A stretch of 8,202 bases of DNA from NCBI GenBank assembly GCA_031285525.1, contig JAITWB010000168.1, forward strand, positions 1-8,202. The letters are read 5' to 3'. The notes under the pieces were generated by a model, which was given only the letters and a program-made list of their open reading frames with translations, searched no databases and had not been told where the DNA came from. The position numbers were made by a program, and so were the translations under genes. How positions within the stretch are numbered: the first letter of the stretch is position 1; each line of letters begins with the position of its first letter. Source of the stretch: Spirochaetaceae bacterium. GTDB taxonomy: Bacteria; Spirochaetota; Spirochaetia; Treponematales; Treponemataceae. Below, one piece after another: positions 1 through 7,056 of the stretch.

Positions 1-1468
1 AAGGGACATTCAGGGTAAGGTAATCACCCTCGCTAAAGGTCATTCCCCCGAGCTTCGCTTTTTTTCCGGTGATCTTCATGTCAGTGCGAACCAGGGATAT
101 CTTTCCATACTGCCGGGCAACTACCGAGGCGTGAGCCGCATAGCCGCCTTCGCTGGAGAGCACCCCGTCCGCCGCCTCTATCGCCTTCACATCCCCTGCG
201 TATGTGGCAGGCATAACCAGAATACAGCGGGTATCCTCCTGCTTCTGCTTCGCCGCCCGGTGCGCCTCAAGAAGCGCATCAGTAGAAAAATATACCCGTC
301 CCACGGCAGCGCCCTGAGAACCGGCGATCCCGCCCTTCTCTGAAGGAAGCTTCTTCACACTCGCAAAATCGATAACCGGGTGCAGAACCTCACTCAACTC
401 CTCCGGTTTAAAGGACTGAACAAGTTCCTCATCCGTCATTATCTTCCGTTTATGCAGATCCAACAGAAGTCTCAGCTGTGCAGCAGTACTTTTCTGCAGA
501 ATGCTCCGCTGTTCGATAAACCACAGTTTCTTGTTTTCTACGGTAAACCGTATCTGCCGTATCTCACGGAAGGAATCCTCGATAAGACCTGCGATTTTCT
601 TCAGTTCCTTCAGATACTTCGCATCGATACTGTTGATATCTGCGCCGTCAGTATGCACCTCATCGAATTTCCCGGGATAGAAATGCCCGTCCAGCACCCG
701 CTCTCCAGTGACAGGACTGCGGGTACAGAAAATCCCCAGACAGGAATCGGCGGTAGAATTACCGTGTACCATGGGCTGAATCAAGAGAGCCGTATCGTTT
801 TCATCCTGATCCTCACTGGCAAGGGTGAGCTTCAGAAGACGGCTTACCAGGCGCATCCCTGTTTCAAGCTGGGCTACTGCGGAATCGAAGAAACCTTCAG
901 GAAGGTAGGTTCGATATTTCTCCATCAGTTCGGCTCCCTGAGGAATACGGGACGAATCCAGCAGCTCAGCAACCTCATCAAGCCGTTCCTCAGCGGTCTT
1001 TATATCCTTGGCATTCCCTTCCAGTTCGGCAATACGGTGCGCCACCGACAGAAAACCCTTCATCAGGAACACGACCTCATGGGCGGCAAAGTTCGCACCC
1101 ACCTTTTTCGCAAACCCCTCATAGGTATCCTTTGCGAGTCCCACACTGTGGAGCAAAGGATAATCCGCTATGGCGAGGTTGGGAGAGATAACCAGCTTGA
1201 TAAGCAGCGGATTTTCGGGTTTTCCGAACTCATTTCCTACTTCATTGGCAAATTTGCCAAAAAATGAGGCAAGGTGTTTCGCAAAGGAAATCTCACCCAG
1301 ATCATCCGCCGCCGACGCATCGATGACGATCCCCGACAGTACCGGAAGATCCATCTCCGCAAACTCAACAGCCCGGCGGCCCCGGATACCGAACTTACTC
1401 CGGTCGATTTTCTGCGGCAGAGGCTCGCTGCGGCTGAAAAAATATATCTTCTTCTTATCAAATGACAT
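1..1468 (-). CDS. PPDK-like PEP/pyruvate-binding protein with degenerate ATP half (C-terminus beyond window)
   Basis: This minus-strand frame stays open from the ATG at 1466-1468 to the window edge (489 codons), so the C-terminal part is missing. The start is supported by a GGAGGA ribosome site at 1473-1478. The N-terminus (KKIYFFSRSE) aligns by eye with the KxVYFF start of pyruvate phosphate dikinase. Residues around 315-322 (LWFIEQR, Arg321) match the LxFLQTR segment, and GGYAAHASVVAR holds His446, equivalent to catalytic His455 of the Clostridium PPDK. Spacing is thus near normal, and by family length roughly 400 residues (the PEP/pyruvate barrel) lie outside. The GGKGANL loop and the VRSGA..SMPGMMDT loop of the ATP site are replaced (IRGRRAVEF; ISPNLAIADYP), so ATP-driven phosphorylation is probably lost. 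It is last in a cfpA-led gene group. The PPDK-like relationship is secure; true PPDK activity is doubtful. Confidence 0.85.
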   Translation of the reverse strand, partial: MSFDKKKIYFFSRSEPLPQKIDRSKFGIRGRRAVEFAEMDLPVLSGIVIDASAADDLGEISFAKHLASFFGKFANEVGNEFGKPENPLLIKLVISPNLAIADYPLLHSVGLAKDTYEGFAKKVGANFAAHEVVFLMKGFLSVAHRIAELEGNAKDIKTAEERLDEVAELLDSSRIPQGAELMEKYRTYLPEGFFDSAVAQLETGMRLVSRLLKLTLASEDQDENDTALLIQPMVHGNSTADSCLGIFCTRSPVTGERVLDGHFYPGKFDEVHTDGADINSIDAKYLKELKKIAGLIEDSFREIRQIRFTVENKKLWFIEQRSILQKSTAAQLRLLLDLHKRKIMTDEELVQSFKPEELSEVLHPVIDFASVKKLPSEKGGIAGSQGAAVGRVYFSTDALLEAHRAAKQKQEDTRCILVMPATYAGDVKAIEAADGVLSSEGGYAAHASVVARQYGKISLVRTDMKITGKKAKLGGMTFSEGDYLTLNVP

Positions 1469-1479
1469 CGAATCCTCCG

Positions 1480-2649
1480 TTAGAAAAGCTTCATAATGGT
1501 GCCGGGAGCGCCGTGAAGGAACGCCTCAAACCGGGGGCTCGCGCCCTGCATAAAATACCGTTTCAGTTTTGCCACATCCTGCGGATTCTCTCCAGCCACA
1601 GCAAACTGTATGCTGCTGCCGTGCTTTACCTTCCCCCACTTGAAGAGGGTATTTATGTCGGTAATACGCTCCCCGTCGTAGTAGACGAATATCTGCAACT
1701 GCGGATACTTCCAGGTATAACTGTCGATTATCCGCTTCCATGCTTCTACGTTACCGTTATGAAACAGCTCATTGGTTACCGGAACCGACACCATGGGAGT
1801 CACCCTGCGCAGTGATGAAGTCTCACTGGATACAACTGCTGCGGGCTTTTCAGACTCACCAACGGAAGAAGCAACCCCGGGAGCATCCTTGGCAAAGGAA
1901 AAGGACTCCCCGGAAGCGGCAGGTTTCCGCCCTGCGGTTTTAACCGCCGCGGTTTTAACCGTCTTTGCTTCATCCTGTGCTGCGGCGCTTTTGCCTCTTC
2001 CGGTAGCCTTACCCCCTGACGCTTTTTCACGGACAACAGAAGCCTTCTGCGAAGCTGAAGCCTTTGGTGAAGCAGGCTCTTTCTGCGGAACGGGAGCCTT
2101 GAAGGGCCCTTTAAGCAGTTCCGCCGGAGCGGTTACTTTGCGGTTTTCGATTAAGTCCAGACACTTCTCACAGGCCAGATCGCTTATCGCCTTAAAGGCG
2201 GGGTTATTCTTGGTTTCGTCCCCAAGAAAACCGCAATAAACGATTAACAGCTCATTCTTCCTCAAATGAGCAAGGATATCGCTGTGTTCGGGGTTCTTCG
2301 GATTTATCACGATACTGCCGATATCCGGGTCGTGATACACAAAAGTAATATCAACGGCCTTCCACTTGGAAAGCTCCTTGGTTATCTCGGCGATCTTTAC
2401 CGGAACTGCCGTTAAATTGCGGGAAATCACCGAATAATTCCATCGATCAGCCAACAGCATCCTCGCAACGGCGCTGATCTCGTTCGAGTCAAAGGTCTTC
2501 TTCAGAATAAGCTGATTAATCTCATCGGCGATGTTCGTGTTATTTTCACACAGATCGAGTATCTGTATAGTGTTTTTGATATGACGGACATTTCGATTAA
2601 ATCCTTTCCGGGTAGAAAGGTTCGCAAAGGTATACCCGGGATCACTCAT
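1480..2649 (-). CDS. Conserved spirochete hypothetical protein, two domains joined by a Lys/Ala/Ser-rich linker (TP0747 position)
   Basis: The protein has 389 residues and no signal peptide or membrane segment, so it is probably cytoplasmic. The ATG at 2647-2649 follows a near-ideal AGGAGG at 2655-2660. Residues 1-170 form an ordered domain, helical first and then beta-rich (DITFVYHDPDIGSIVI, ELLIVYCGFLGDE). Residues 172-275 are low complexity, with repeated KAS/KAT and VKTA units and many Lys, Ala, Ser and Pro. Residues 285-389 form a second compact domain with a striking core (NELFHNGNVEAWKRII, then YYDGERITDINTLFKWGKVKHG). I do not recognise either fold and assign no function. It lies between cfpA (terminator between them) and the PPDK-like gene (11-nt gap), matching the recalled T. 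pallidum order. Co-transcription with the PPDK-like gene is likely, which hints at a shared job, possibly linked to CfpA filaments; that part is inference. Confidence 0.85.
   Translation of the reverse strand: MSDPGYTFANLSTRKGFNRNVRHIKNTIQILDLCENNTNIADEINQLILKKTFDSNEISAVARMLLADRWNYSVISRNLTAVPVKIAEITKELSKWKAVDITFVYHDPDIGSIVINPKNPEHSDILAHLRKNELLIVYCGFLGDETKNNPAFKAISDLACEKCLDLIENRKVTAPAELLKGPFKAPVPQKEPASPKASASQKASVVREKASGGKATGRGKSAAAQDEAKTVKTAAVKTAGRKPAASGESFSFAKDAPGVASSVGESEKPAAVVSSETSSLRRVTPMVSVPVTNELFHNGNVEAWKRIIDSYTWKYPQLQIFVYYDGERITDINTLFKWGKVKHGSSIQFAVAGENPQDVAKLKRYFMQGASPRFEAFLHGAPGTIMKLF
1934..1963. repeat. 15-bp tandem duplication inside the linker of the 389-residue protein
   Basis: GCGGTTTTAACCG occurs twice, starting at 1934 and 1949, as two 15-nt units matching at 14 of 15 positions. 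On the minus strand it encodes the repeated VKTA/AVKTA stretch. Each copy is also a small inverted repeat (CGGTT-TT-AACCG). It keeps the reading frame and looks like slippage growth of the disordered linker. Confidence 0.8.
2039..2074. repeat. 18-bp imperfect direct repeat encoding KAS units
   Basis: Two adjacent 18-nt units begin at 2039 and 2057. Both start GAAGCCTT and share GAAGC near the end, with five differences overall. On the minus strand they encode the successive ASPKAS and ASQKAS motifs of the linker. This is the second in-frame repeat in the same low-complexity segment. Confidence 0.7.
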
Positions 2650-2672
2650 AAATTCCTCCTCATACTTCTTTC

Positions 2673-2704
2673 AGTATAGTAAAGATCGCCTCTCAGATCC
2701 ACAA
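2673..2704 (-). promoter_or_regulatory. Possible weak promoter for the 389-residue gene and PPDK-like gene
   Basis: On the minus strand, TTGTGG (2699-2704) lies 17 nt upstream of TACTAT (2676-2681) and 20 nt upstream of the better -10 match TATACT (2673-2678). Neither arrangement is ideal. The -35 would overlap the T-tract of the preceding terminator. A local promoter makes sense because the terminator should reduce readthrough from cfpA, but the sequence support is weak. Confidence 0.35.
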
Positions 2705-2743
2705 AGAAAACGAGCCCCACAAGCCGATCGCTTATGGAGCTCG
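2701..2743 (-). terminator. Intrinsic terminator after cfpA
   Basis: In minus-strand RNA a 14-bp stem forms between 2743-2730 and 2724-2711 with a 5-nt loop at 2725-2729. All 14 positions pair if two G-U wobbles are counted. The stem is directly followed by UUUUCUUUGU (2710-2701). On the plus strand the two wobbles become C-A mismatches, so the structure is built for leftward transcription. It sits between the cfpA stop and the next start and probably separates abundant cfpA mRNA from lower downstream expression. Confidence 0.85.
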
Positions 2744-2803
2744 CATATTACATTCTCTCAAGAACCGCTCTGAAGCTTTTGAATACCATCACAGCGGCTG
2801 CTT

Positions 2804-4927
2804 TTAGACTTCACGAATGCTGCTTTTTGCAGAACCCCGTCCGCCCCGCCTGGTCTTTCCAGAATCTACCACCCCAGCCTTCTTAGCGGGAGCCTTTTCG
2901 GCTTTTTTTGCTGACCCCCGGGTCACACCTCGGCCTCTCTTTGCAGGAGCGGCATCACTCGCTGAGGCTTCTATAGTCGCCTCAGGAAGCGCTGCAGTTG
3001 CAGAACCGGCTTCGATAGCGGAGGAAAGGCTCTCTTCGTCGTTCAGCATATCGAGGTATGCGCTGCCCGGAGAGACCATCACCTCAGATCCGCCGCTGTC
3101 GGAGGAGAAGGACTGAGAAAGGTCTGCACGAACAGTAGAACGGCGGCGGCTGAATGAGGCAAAAGCCGCATCCTGGAAGCCTTTGGACACACCATGGAGG
3201 AACTCGTTGAGTACGTTCGCCATACCGTCCAGAGTAGCCTTCTTGCGCTTGATCGAAGTGATATCCACATCGAGGAGCAATCCAGGCTGAATATGGAAGG
3301 GATTGATCATATAATCAAACTTGTTGAATTCCTTCTCAAGGAAATCAAGACGCTCTTCCATAACACGGCGCTCGATGGGGTACTGATAATCGTACATATT
3401 CTTGAGCCTATCTCTCATGAGGATAAGCTTGCCCCGGATCTTGTCCTTTTCGTACAGGTAAGTGCGGTTCATCTTCTCCACATCGGTCTCAGGAACCTTT
3501 ATGAAGGAAACCTCGTCCCATACCTTGGCGGTGTCTTCGTATACGGGATCGCCGGACTTTGACTTGTAGCGGCGCACGATCTTGCGCTTATACAGCTTTG
3601 CCAAATCCTCAAAATCCGCAATACGGGTAAACATCTTGTTATCGTCATACTTGGTATGAAGCACGTCCCAGAGATGCTCAACTTCGGTTTCAAAACTGGC
3701 AAGCTGAATCTGGTAGGCGCTCTGCTCCGCTATAAGCTGGGCATTGTCGTAATACTTGAGCTTGATCTGATAGCGCTCGTCAGGCAGATTGGCGACATCG
3801 GTATCCTCATACTCCCGCAGAATGAGCTCACGGGCGTTCTTGAGGTTTTCGATATACTGATATCCCATCTTTGAGGTATCCAGAATCGAAGTAAGGGAGT
3901 TGATAGCAGTATTGAACCCGCGGTTCCTGATATTCTCCATATCGACGATCTTCTTGAGATTTTCCCGGACATTGAGCTGATCGAATGACTCAGGATCGAT
4001 CTCCGCACGGAGATCACTGAACCTGTCCATCAGATCCTTGGCAACATAGTCATACCGCTTCGCCTTAGCGTTGTCCGCATCGTCATCGGTGTAGGTCTTA
4101 ACCTTCGCCATTTTACTGAAAATGAGTTCCGCATCGGAATACTCCTCAAGACCTTGGTCGATCCGGTCATCCTTGAGTTTCTCGATCTCTTTGTCGATAT
4201 GGTCGGTGATGTTCTTGGAAATCAGATCCTTGATGAGGTACCCCACCGTCGCCTGATAGTGGAAGATCGGACTTATGAGCTCAGAATCGAGGATGTTGAT
4301 AGAAAGCTTTACGTCCGAAACCGTACCGGGCTTAAAGAGGTTGTCCTTAAAAGCGCACTTTACCACAGAATAGGCATTCTCACCCCGAACAAAGGCACCG
4401 ACGTCCGCTTTCTGGCGGAGGATCGAGTTGGTAAGGGTTTCCAGCTCGTTTACGCCCCGCTGGATATGTCCCTGGAGGTGGCCGTACATGTTGACCATCG
4501 ATTTCTCGATTTCCCCGGTATTGAACTTATCCGCACCGCCGACAGTATCGAGCAGATCCGCTATCTCCTTGGGGGTATAGCGGTTGAGAACCTTCATCTC
4601 TTCCTTATCAACGAAATTCCTGACCTTTTTTACCATCTCATCTTCACTGGTCACCATGTACCGATTGAACATGTTCTGGTAATTCTGGTTGAAATAATTA
4701 TATAACTTCTCTTTTAAGCCGCCCATTACATCGAGACGCTCAAGAACCTCTTTGGGCAACCTGGCATTCATGTGATGAAGAACCTTATTGGTCTCCTCCT
4801 CCAGAAGCTGGTTTACTTCGGTCTGCTGGTCTCTGTAATCCTGGGCCAGAGAGTTACGGGATCCAACTGCACTTGGCTTTTCCGGATGAAATACATTTGG
4901 ACTTTTAGGTAAATCTATACTCGCCAT
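2804..4927 (-). CDS. cfpA: Cytoplasmic filament protein A (CfpA)
   Basis: CfpA is the subunit of the ribbon of cytoplasmic filaments that runs under the inner membrane along the cell cylinder in treponemes; published cfpA mutants are affected in cell division and motility. The 707-residue protein has no signal peptide or membrane segment. The N-terminus ([20 protein letters not shown]) and the long charged, mostly helical body up to about residue 590 are what I recognise as CfpA. Residues about 606-660 are Ser/Ala/acid-rich. Residues 661-707 form a basic tail rich in Lys, Arg, Ala and Gly with [12 protein letters not shown] and two RGxGS-like elements, resembling histone H1 tails. Treponemal CfpA is, from memory, around 680 residues, so the tail may be an extension. 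The ATG at 4925-4927 has AAGGAG six bases upstream and its own strong promoter, as expected for an abundant structural protein. Confidence 0.88.
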   Translation of the reverse strand: MASIDLPKSPNVFHPEKPSAVGSRNSLAQDYRDQQTEVNQLLEEETNKVLHHMNARLPKEVLERLDVMGGLKEKLYNYFNQNYQNMFNRYMVTSEDEMVKKVRNFVDKEEMKVLNRYTPKEIADLLDTVGGADKFNTGEIEKSMVNMYGHLQGHIQRGVNELETLTNSILRQKADVGAFVRGENAYSVVKCAFKDNLFKPGTVSDVKLSINILDSELISPIFHYQATVGYLIKDLISKNITDHIDKEIEKLKDDRIDQGLEEYSDAELIFSKMAKVKTYTDDDADNAKAKRYDYVAKDLMDRFSDLRAEIDPESFDQLNVRENLKKIVDMENIRNRGFNTAINSLTSILDTSKMGYQYIENLKNARELILREYEDTDVANLPDERYQIKLKYYDNAQLIAEQSAYQIQLASFETEVEHLWDVLHTKYDDNKMFTRIADFEDLAKLYKRKIVRRYKSKSGDPVYEDTAKVWDEVSFIKVPETDVEKMNRTYLYEKDKIRGKLILMRDRLKNMYDYQYPIERRVMEERLDFLEKEFNKFDYMINPFHIQPGLLLDVDITSIKRKKATLDGMANVLNEFLHGVSKGFQDAAFASFSRRRSTVRADLSQSFSSDSGGSEVMVSPGSAYLDMLNDEESLSSAIEAGSATAALPEATIEASASDAAPAKRGRGVTRGSAKKAEKAPAKKAGVVDSGKTRRGGRGSAKSSIREV

Positions 4928-4960
4928 TACATTCTCCTTACAGCATAAATAGGCTTATCA

Positions 4961-4974
4961 GTTAATCTATTAAC
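4961..4974. promoter_or_regulatory. Palindrome GTTAAT-CT-ATTAAC in the cfpA leader
   Basis: A perfect 6+2+6 inverted repeat lies between the predicted cfpA transcription start (about 4982) and its ribosome site. The 2-nt centre is too tight for an RNA hairpin loop, so a dimeric repressor site on DNA is the more natural reading. No regulator is identified. Confidence 0.4.
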
Positions 4975-4988
4975 ATTCCTTAATAACC

Positions 4989-5016
4989 ATTATAAGCATC
5001 CTTCAATTAATGTAAA
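4989..5016 (-). promoter_or_regulatory. Sigma-70-type promoter of cfpA
   Basis: On the minus strand, TTTACA (5011-5016, 5 of 6 matches to TTGACA) is followed after 16 nt by a perfect TATAAT (4989-4994). An A-tract of nine (plus-strand T at 5021-5029) lies just upstream like an UP element. The predicted start near 4982 gives a leader of about 55 nt. This is the best promoter in the window. Confidence 0.8.
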
Positions 5017-5040
5017 GCACTTTTTTTTTCCTATTCGGCA

Positions 5041-5054
5041 AAAAACGTGTTTTT
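5041..5054. promoter_or_regulatory. Palindrome AAAAAC-GT-GTTTTT between the divergent promoters
   Basis: A perfect 6+2+6 inverted repeat lies upstream of both the cfpA -35 box and the candidate rightward -10 boxes. It has the same 6+2+6 layout as the palindrome at 4961-4974 but a different sequence. It could be an operator or merely a bent A/T tract. Confidence 0.3.
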
Positions 5055-5055
5055 A

Positions 5056-5097
5056 TGATATACTTATGGAAACAGGACTCTATGCGTAAGGTATAAT
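5056..5097 (+). promoter_or_regulatory. Candidate promoter(s) for the VWA/pallilysin-like operon
   Basis: Two options exist. TGATATACT at 5056-5064 is an extended -10 with no good -35. TATAAT at 5092-5097 is a perfect -10 with a weak GAAACA -35 (5069-5074) at 17-nt spacing, giving a start near 5104 and a leader of about 32 nt. The second fits the ribosome site GGAG at 5122-5125 comfortably. Which is used cannot be decided from sequence. Confidence 0.5.
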
Positions 5098-5110
5098 ACC
5101 CTGTTCCATA
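5065..5110. repeat. Inverted repeat flanking the rightward -10 box
   Basis: The left arm TATGGAAACAGG (5065-5076) and right arm CCTGTTCCATA (5100-5110) are reverse complements over 11 pairs with a single extra A in the left arm. The 23-nt interval contains the TATAAT at 5092-5097. The position suggests paired half-sites for a regulator of the VWA/pallilysin-like operon. Confidence 0.6.
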
Positions 5111-5135
5111 GTACTAGTTTCGGAGAGAAATCCCT

Positions 5136-5810
5136 ATGACTTTCAGGAAATTTGCGTATACAACGGCATTTATTCTCTTTTTCTTCCAGATCTCAGTCCT
5201 CTGGTCCGAACGTACCGAGGCAACGGATCTGTATATCGCAGTGGATACCTCTCTTTCTATTGAAGAGAGCCGTTTGCAGCCATCCCTGCGGCAGTGGCTT
5301 ACGAATGAGCTGACGGAACTGCTCATTCCCGGGGACAGGGTACGGCTGTATTTCTTTTATGGTCAGAACGATTTTATCTTCTCCGCCGAGATCGGGGACG
5401 CATCTTCCCTAAACAAAATCCGCGAAGCGGCAGAAACGCTTGTCTTTAACAGAAATTATTCTGACATAGGAAACGCCATAAATTCCCTGAGATGGGATGT
5501 GTACCATCAAGCCGATGCAAAGCGGAGACCTATCCTGTTCGTGCTCACCGATCTTATCCAGGAAGCGCCTCCGGGATCGCGGTACCAGGGAATGGACGCC
5601 GTTTTCGCAGAAGAGGTTCTCTCGGATGCCCGCAAGCAGCAGCGGGAGGGATGGTATATAGTAACAGCCGCTCCTTCGAGGTATGATACGACCATAGCAG
5701 AACAGAGCAGAAAACTGTATGCTCTGATGACCAATGGAGGACCCCGCCGCACACCGGACGCTCCGTCACAGGACAGCCAAGTCCTTTTTATAAAACTCCA
5801 GGAAGGCTGA
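5136..5810 (+). CDS. Exported von Willebrand factor A (VWA) domain protein, TP0750-like
   Basis: The 224-residue protein begins with a basic-hydrophobic signal sequence (residues 1-24, FILFFFQISVLWS), so it should be exported to the periplasm or held at the membrane. A single VWA domain fills residues 31-205. The metal-ion-dependent adhesion site is visible as D37-x-S39-x-S41 (VDTSLS), S109 in NYSDIGNAI in place of the usual Thr, and T138-D139 in FVLTDL, so divalent cation binding is likely. The ATG at 5136 has GGAG ten bases upstream. The length and its place next to cfpA and a pallilysin-like gene match T. pallidum TP0750 (about 223 residues), which is co-transcribed with pallilysin and was reported to bind and degrade clot and matrix proteins. 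Published work suggests that proteolytic ability is not general in treponemes, so only a binding role is inferred here. Confidence 0.83.
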   Translation: MTFRKFAYTTAFILFFFQISVLWSERTEATDLYIAVDTSLSIEESRLQPSLRQWLTNELTELLIPGDRVRLYFFYGQNDFIFSAEIGDASSLNKIREAAETLVFNRNYSDIGNAINSLRWDVYHQADAKRRPILFVLTDLIQEAPPGSRYQGMDAVFAEEVLSDARKQQREGWYIVTAAPSRYDTTIAEQSRKLYALMTNGGPRRTPDAPSQDSQVLFIKLQEG

Positions 5811-5814
5811 AAAA

Positions 5815-7056
5815 ATGAGACGCTTTACACTGTTATTGTTTATTATCCTCGCCGCAGGACTCATCTGGGCGGGGTTCAACAGGGATCGCTTTACCAAAAC
5901 CGCCGATACCCGCCAATATAATACTCGCCTGGTTATCCCCGTATCCCCTGAAGGGGCCGCACCGGCAGAAGCGGGACAAAACAGCCCTGTTCGGGAAGAA
6001 TCCCAATTTATCTCTTTTATGCCCCTGGAAGCGGGAGAAACCCTGATTCAGGCTGTTACGACGGATTTTAACGGCGACGGCCTGGAAGATCAGATCAGCG
6101 TAGTAAAACAGGGGAACAACCCCTCCCTCACTCTGGCAGTGGTTTTGTATAATAACCGAACAAACGGATTTTATCGGGCCGCCCAAATCGACACGGGTAT
6201 ATCCGAAACAGGAACCTTTTCGGTAAATGTTTCGGATGTGACAGGGACAGGAACCAACTCCCTCGTCTATACCGGCATCGCACCTACAGGAGAAACAGTC
6301 CTGACGATCCTGTATCCTTCCTGGGAAAGGGGCAACAGCCCGAGCAGAAGCTCTGGCAATAACCCTGACAATAGCTCGATGAATAAGCCCGGCAATAACG
6401 TCAATGACAGGCTTTCCCTCAAACCCATTGCGAACATAAAAGCCGATGGTACTATTTTTATAGAAGAAACCTACCGATCCGATGCTTATTCGATAGGTTT
6501 GACGTCCGGAGAAAGCTTTCCCATATGGGTCTATACGGCGGATCCCGCTGCTCCGTCCCAGAGCCTCGACCAAATTCATACCCTGTATCGCTGGAACCCG
6601 CAGAGCGGCATGTACGAAAAGGTCTCAGAAACAAAGGTTGCCGGGAAAAAACTCGAAGCCACAGCCCTTGCCCGTATTCAGGACGGAAAGGTAGAAACCT
6701 TTGTATCCTTTCTGAACGGTCTCTGGTACAAGCTCACCCCCGCAGGGGAACCGCAGTATCTCTTCTTCAACCCGCAAGAAAAGGAACTCGTTTTGCTGGT
6801 AAACAACACCCAGGAGATCTACGACTGGACCTCAAGCATATTGCGGAGAAACGGCATCTACCTGGGAACCTCAAATAAGCCTATCACAACCCTCAAAAAA
6901 CGGTTTGACATAACCCTGACAGGTCTGGATGAGATAAAACTCAAGATAAGCGAAGACGTGCAGATGAAAATCAGCGCCGATTCCACCTGGGACGGCGACT
7001 ACAGAAAGATGGGCAGAGCGGCAATAGCCTCAGGAGAAAACAAACCTCTGGAGTAA
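5815..7056 (+). CDS. Pallilysin-related protein (TP0751 family), N-terminal 413 codons ended by an in-frame TAA
   Basis: The start at 5815 lies 4 nt after the VWA stop, with AGGAAGG at 5800-5806 inside the upstream gene, so translation is probably coupled. Residues 1-20 form a hydrophobic signal or anchor (FTLLLFIILAAGLIWAG) without a lipobox Cys, unlike the T. pallidum lipoprotein. Residues 80-95 hold a D84-x-N86-x-D88-x3-D92 calcium-type loop (DFNGDGLED), as in FG-GAP proteins. Residues 173-198 are a Gly/Asn/Ser-rich spacer with repeated GNN units. Residues 230-310 (ESFPIWVYTAD, SLDQIHTLYRWN, ETFVSFLNGLWYKL) are the part I associate with pallilysin. There is no HExxH anywhere, so no zinc-protease activity is expected. 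The frame is broken at codon 414 (TAA, 7054-7056) and continues downstream. Family assignment rests on memory plus context. Confidence 0.72.
   Translation: MRRFTLLLFIILAAGLIWAGFNRDRFTKTADTRQYNTRLVIPVSPEGAAPAEAGQNSPVREESQFISFMPLEAGETLIQAVTTDFNGDGLEDQISVVKQGNNPSLTLAVVLYNNRTNGFYRAAQIDTGISETGTFSVNVSDVTGTGTNSLVYTGIAPTGETVLTILYPSWERGNSPSRSSGNNPDNSSMNKPGNNVNDRLSLKPIANIKADGTIFIEETYRSDAYSIGLTSGESFPIWVYTADPAAPSQSLDQIHTLYRWNPQSGMYEKVSETKVAGKKLEATALARIQDGKVETFVSFLNGLWYKLTPAGEPQYLFFNPQEKELVLLVNNTQEIYDWTSSILRRNGIYLGTSNKPITTLKKRFDITLTGLDEIKLKISEDVQMKISADSTWDGDYRKMGRAAIASGENKPLE

Noticed and set aside
380..1267. Plus-strand open frame of 295 codons
   Set aside because: It is antisense to the PPDK-like gene, whose frame matches a known family over its whole length; the plus-strand product has no recognisable domain and no good ribosome site.
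2744..2803. Possible small RNA or small ORF between cfpA and its terminator
   Set aside because: Only 60 bases, with no start plus ribosome site and no further stable structure seen.
4154..4705. Plus-strand open frame of 183 codons inside cfpA
   Set aside because: Antisense shadow of the conserved CfpA coding sequence, with no promoter or ribosome site that stands out.
5833..6579. Minus-strand open frame of 248 codons
   Set aside because: It mirrors the pallilysin-related gene, which has a coupled ribosome site, a signal sequence and a calcium-type loop; the antisense product looks like random composition.
7054..7056. Programmed recoding of the in-frame stop
   Set aside because: The codon is TAA, not the TGA or TAG used for selenocysteine or pyrrolysine, and no special downstream structure is evident; mutation or error is simpler.
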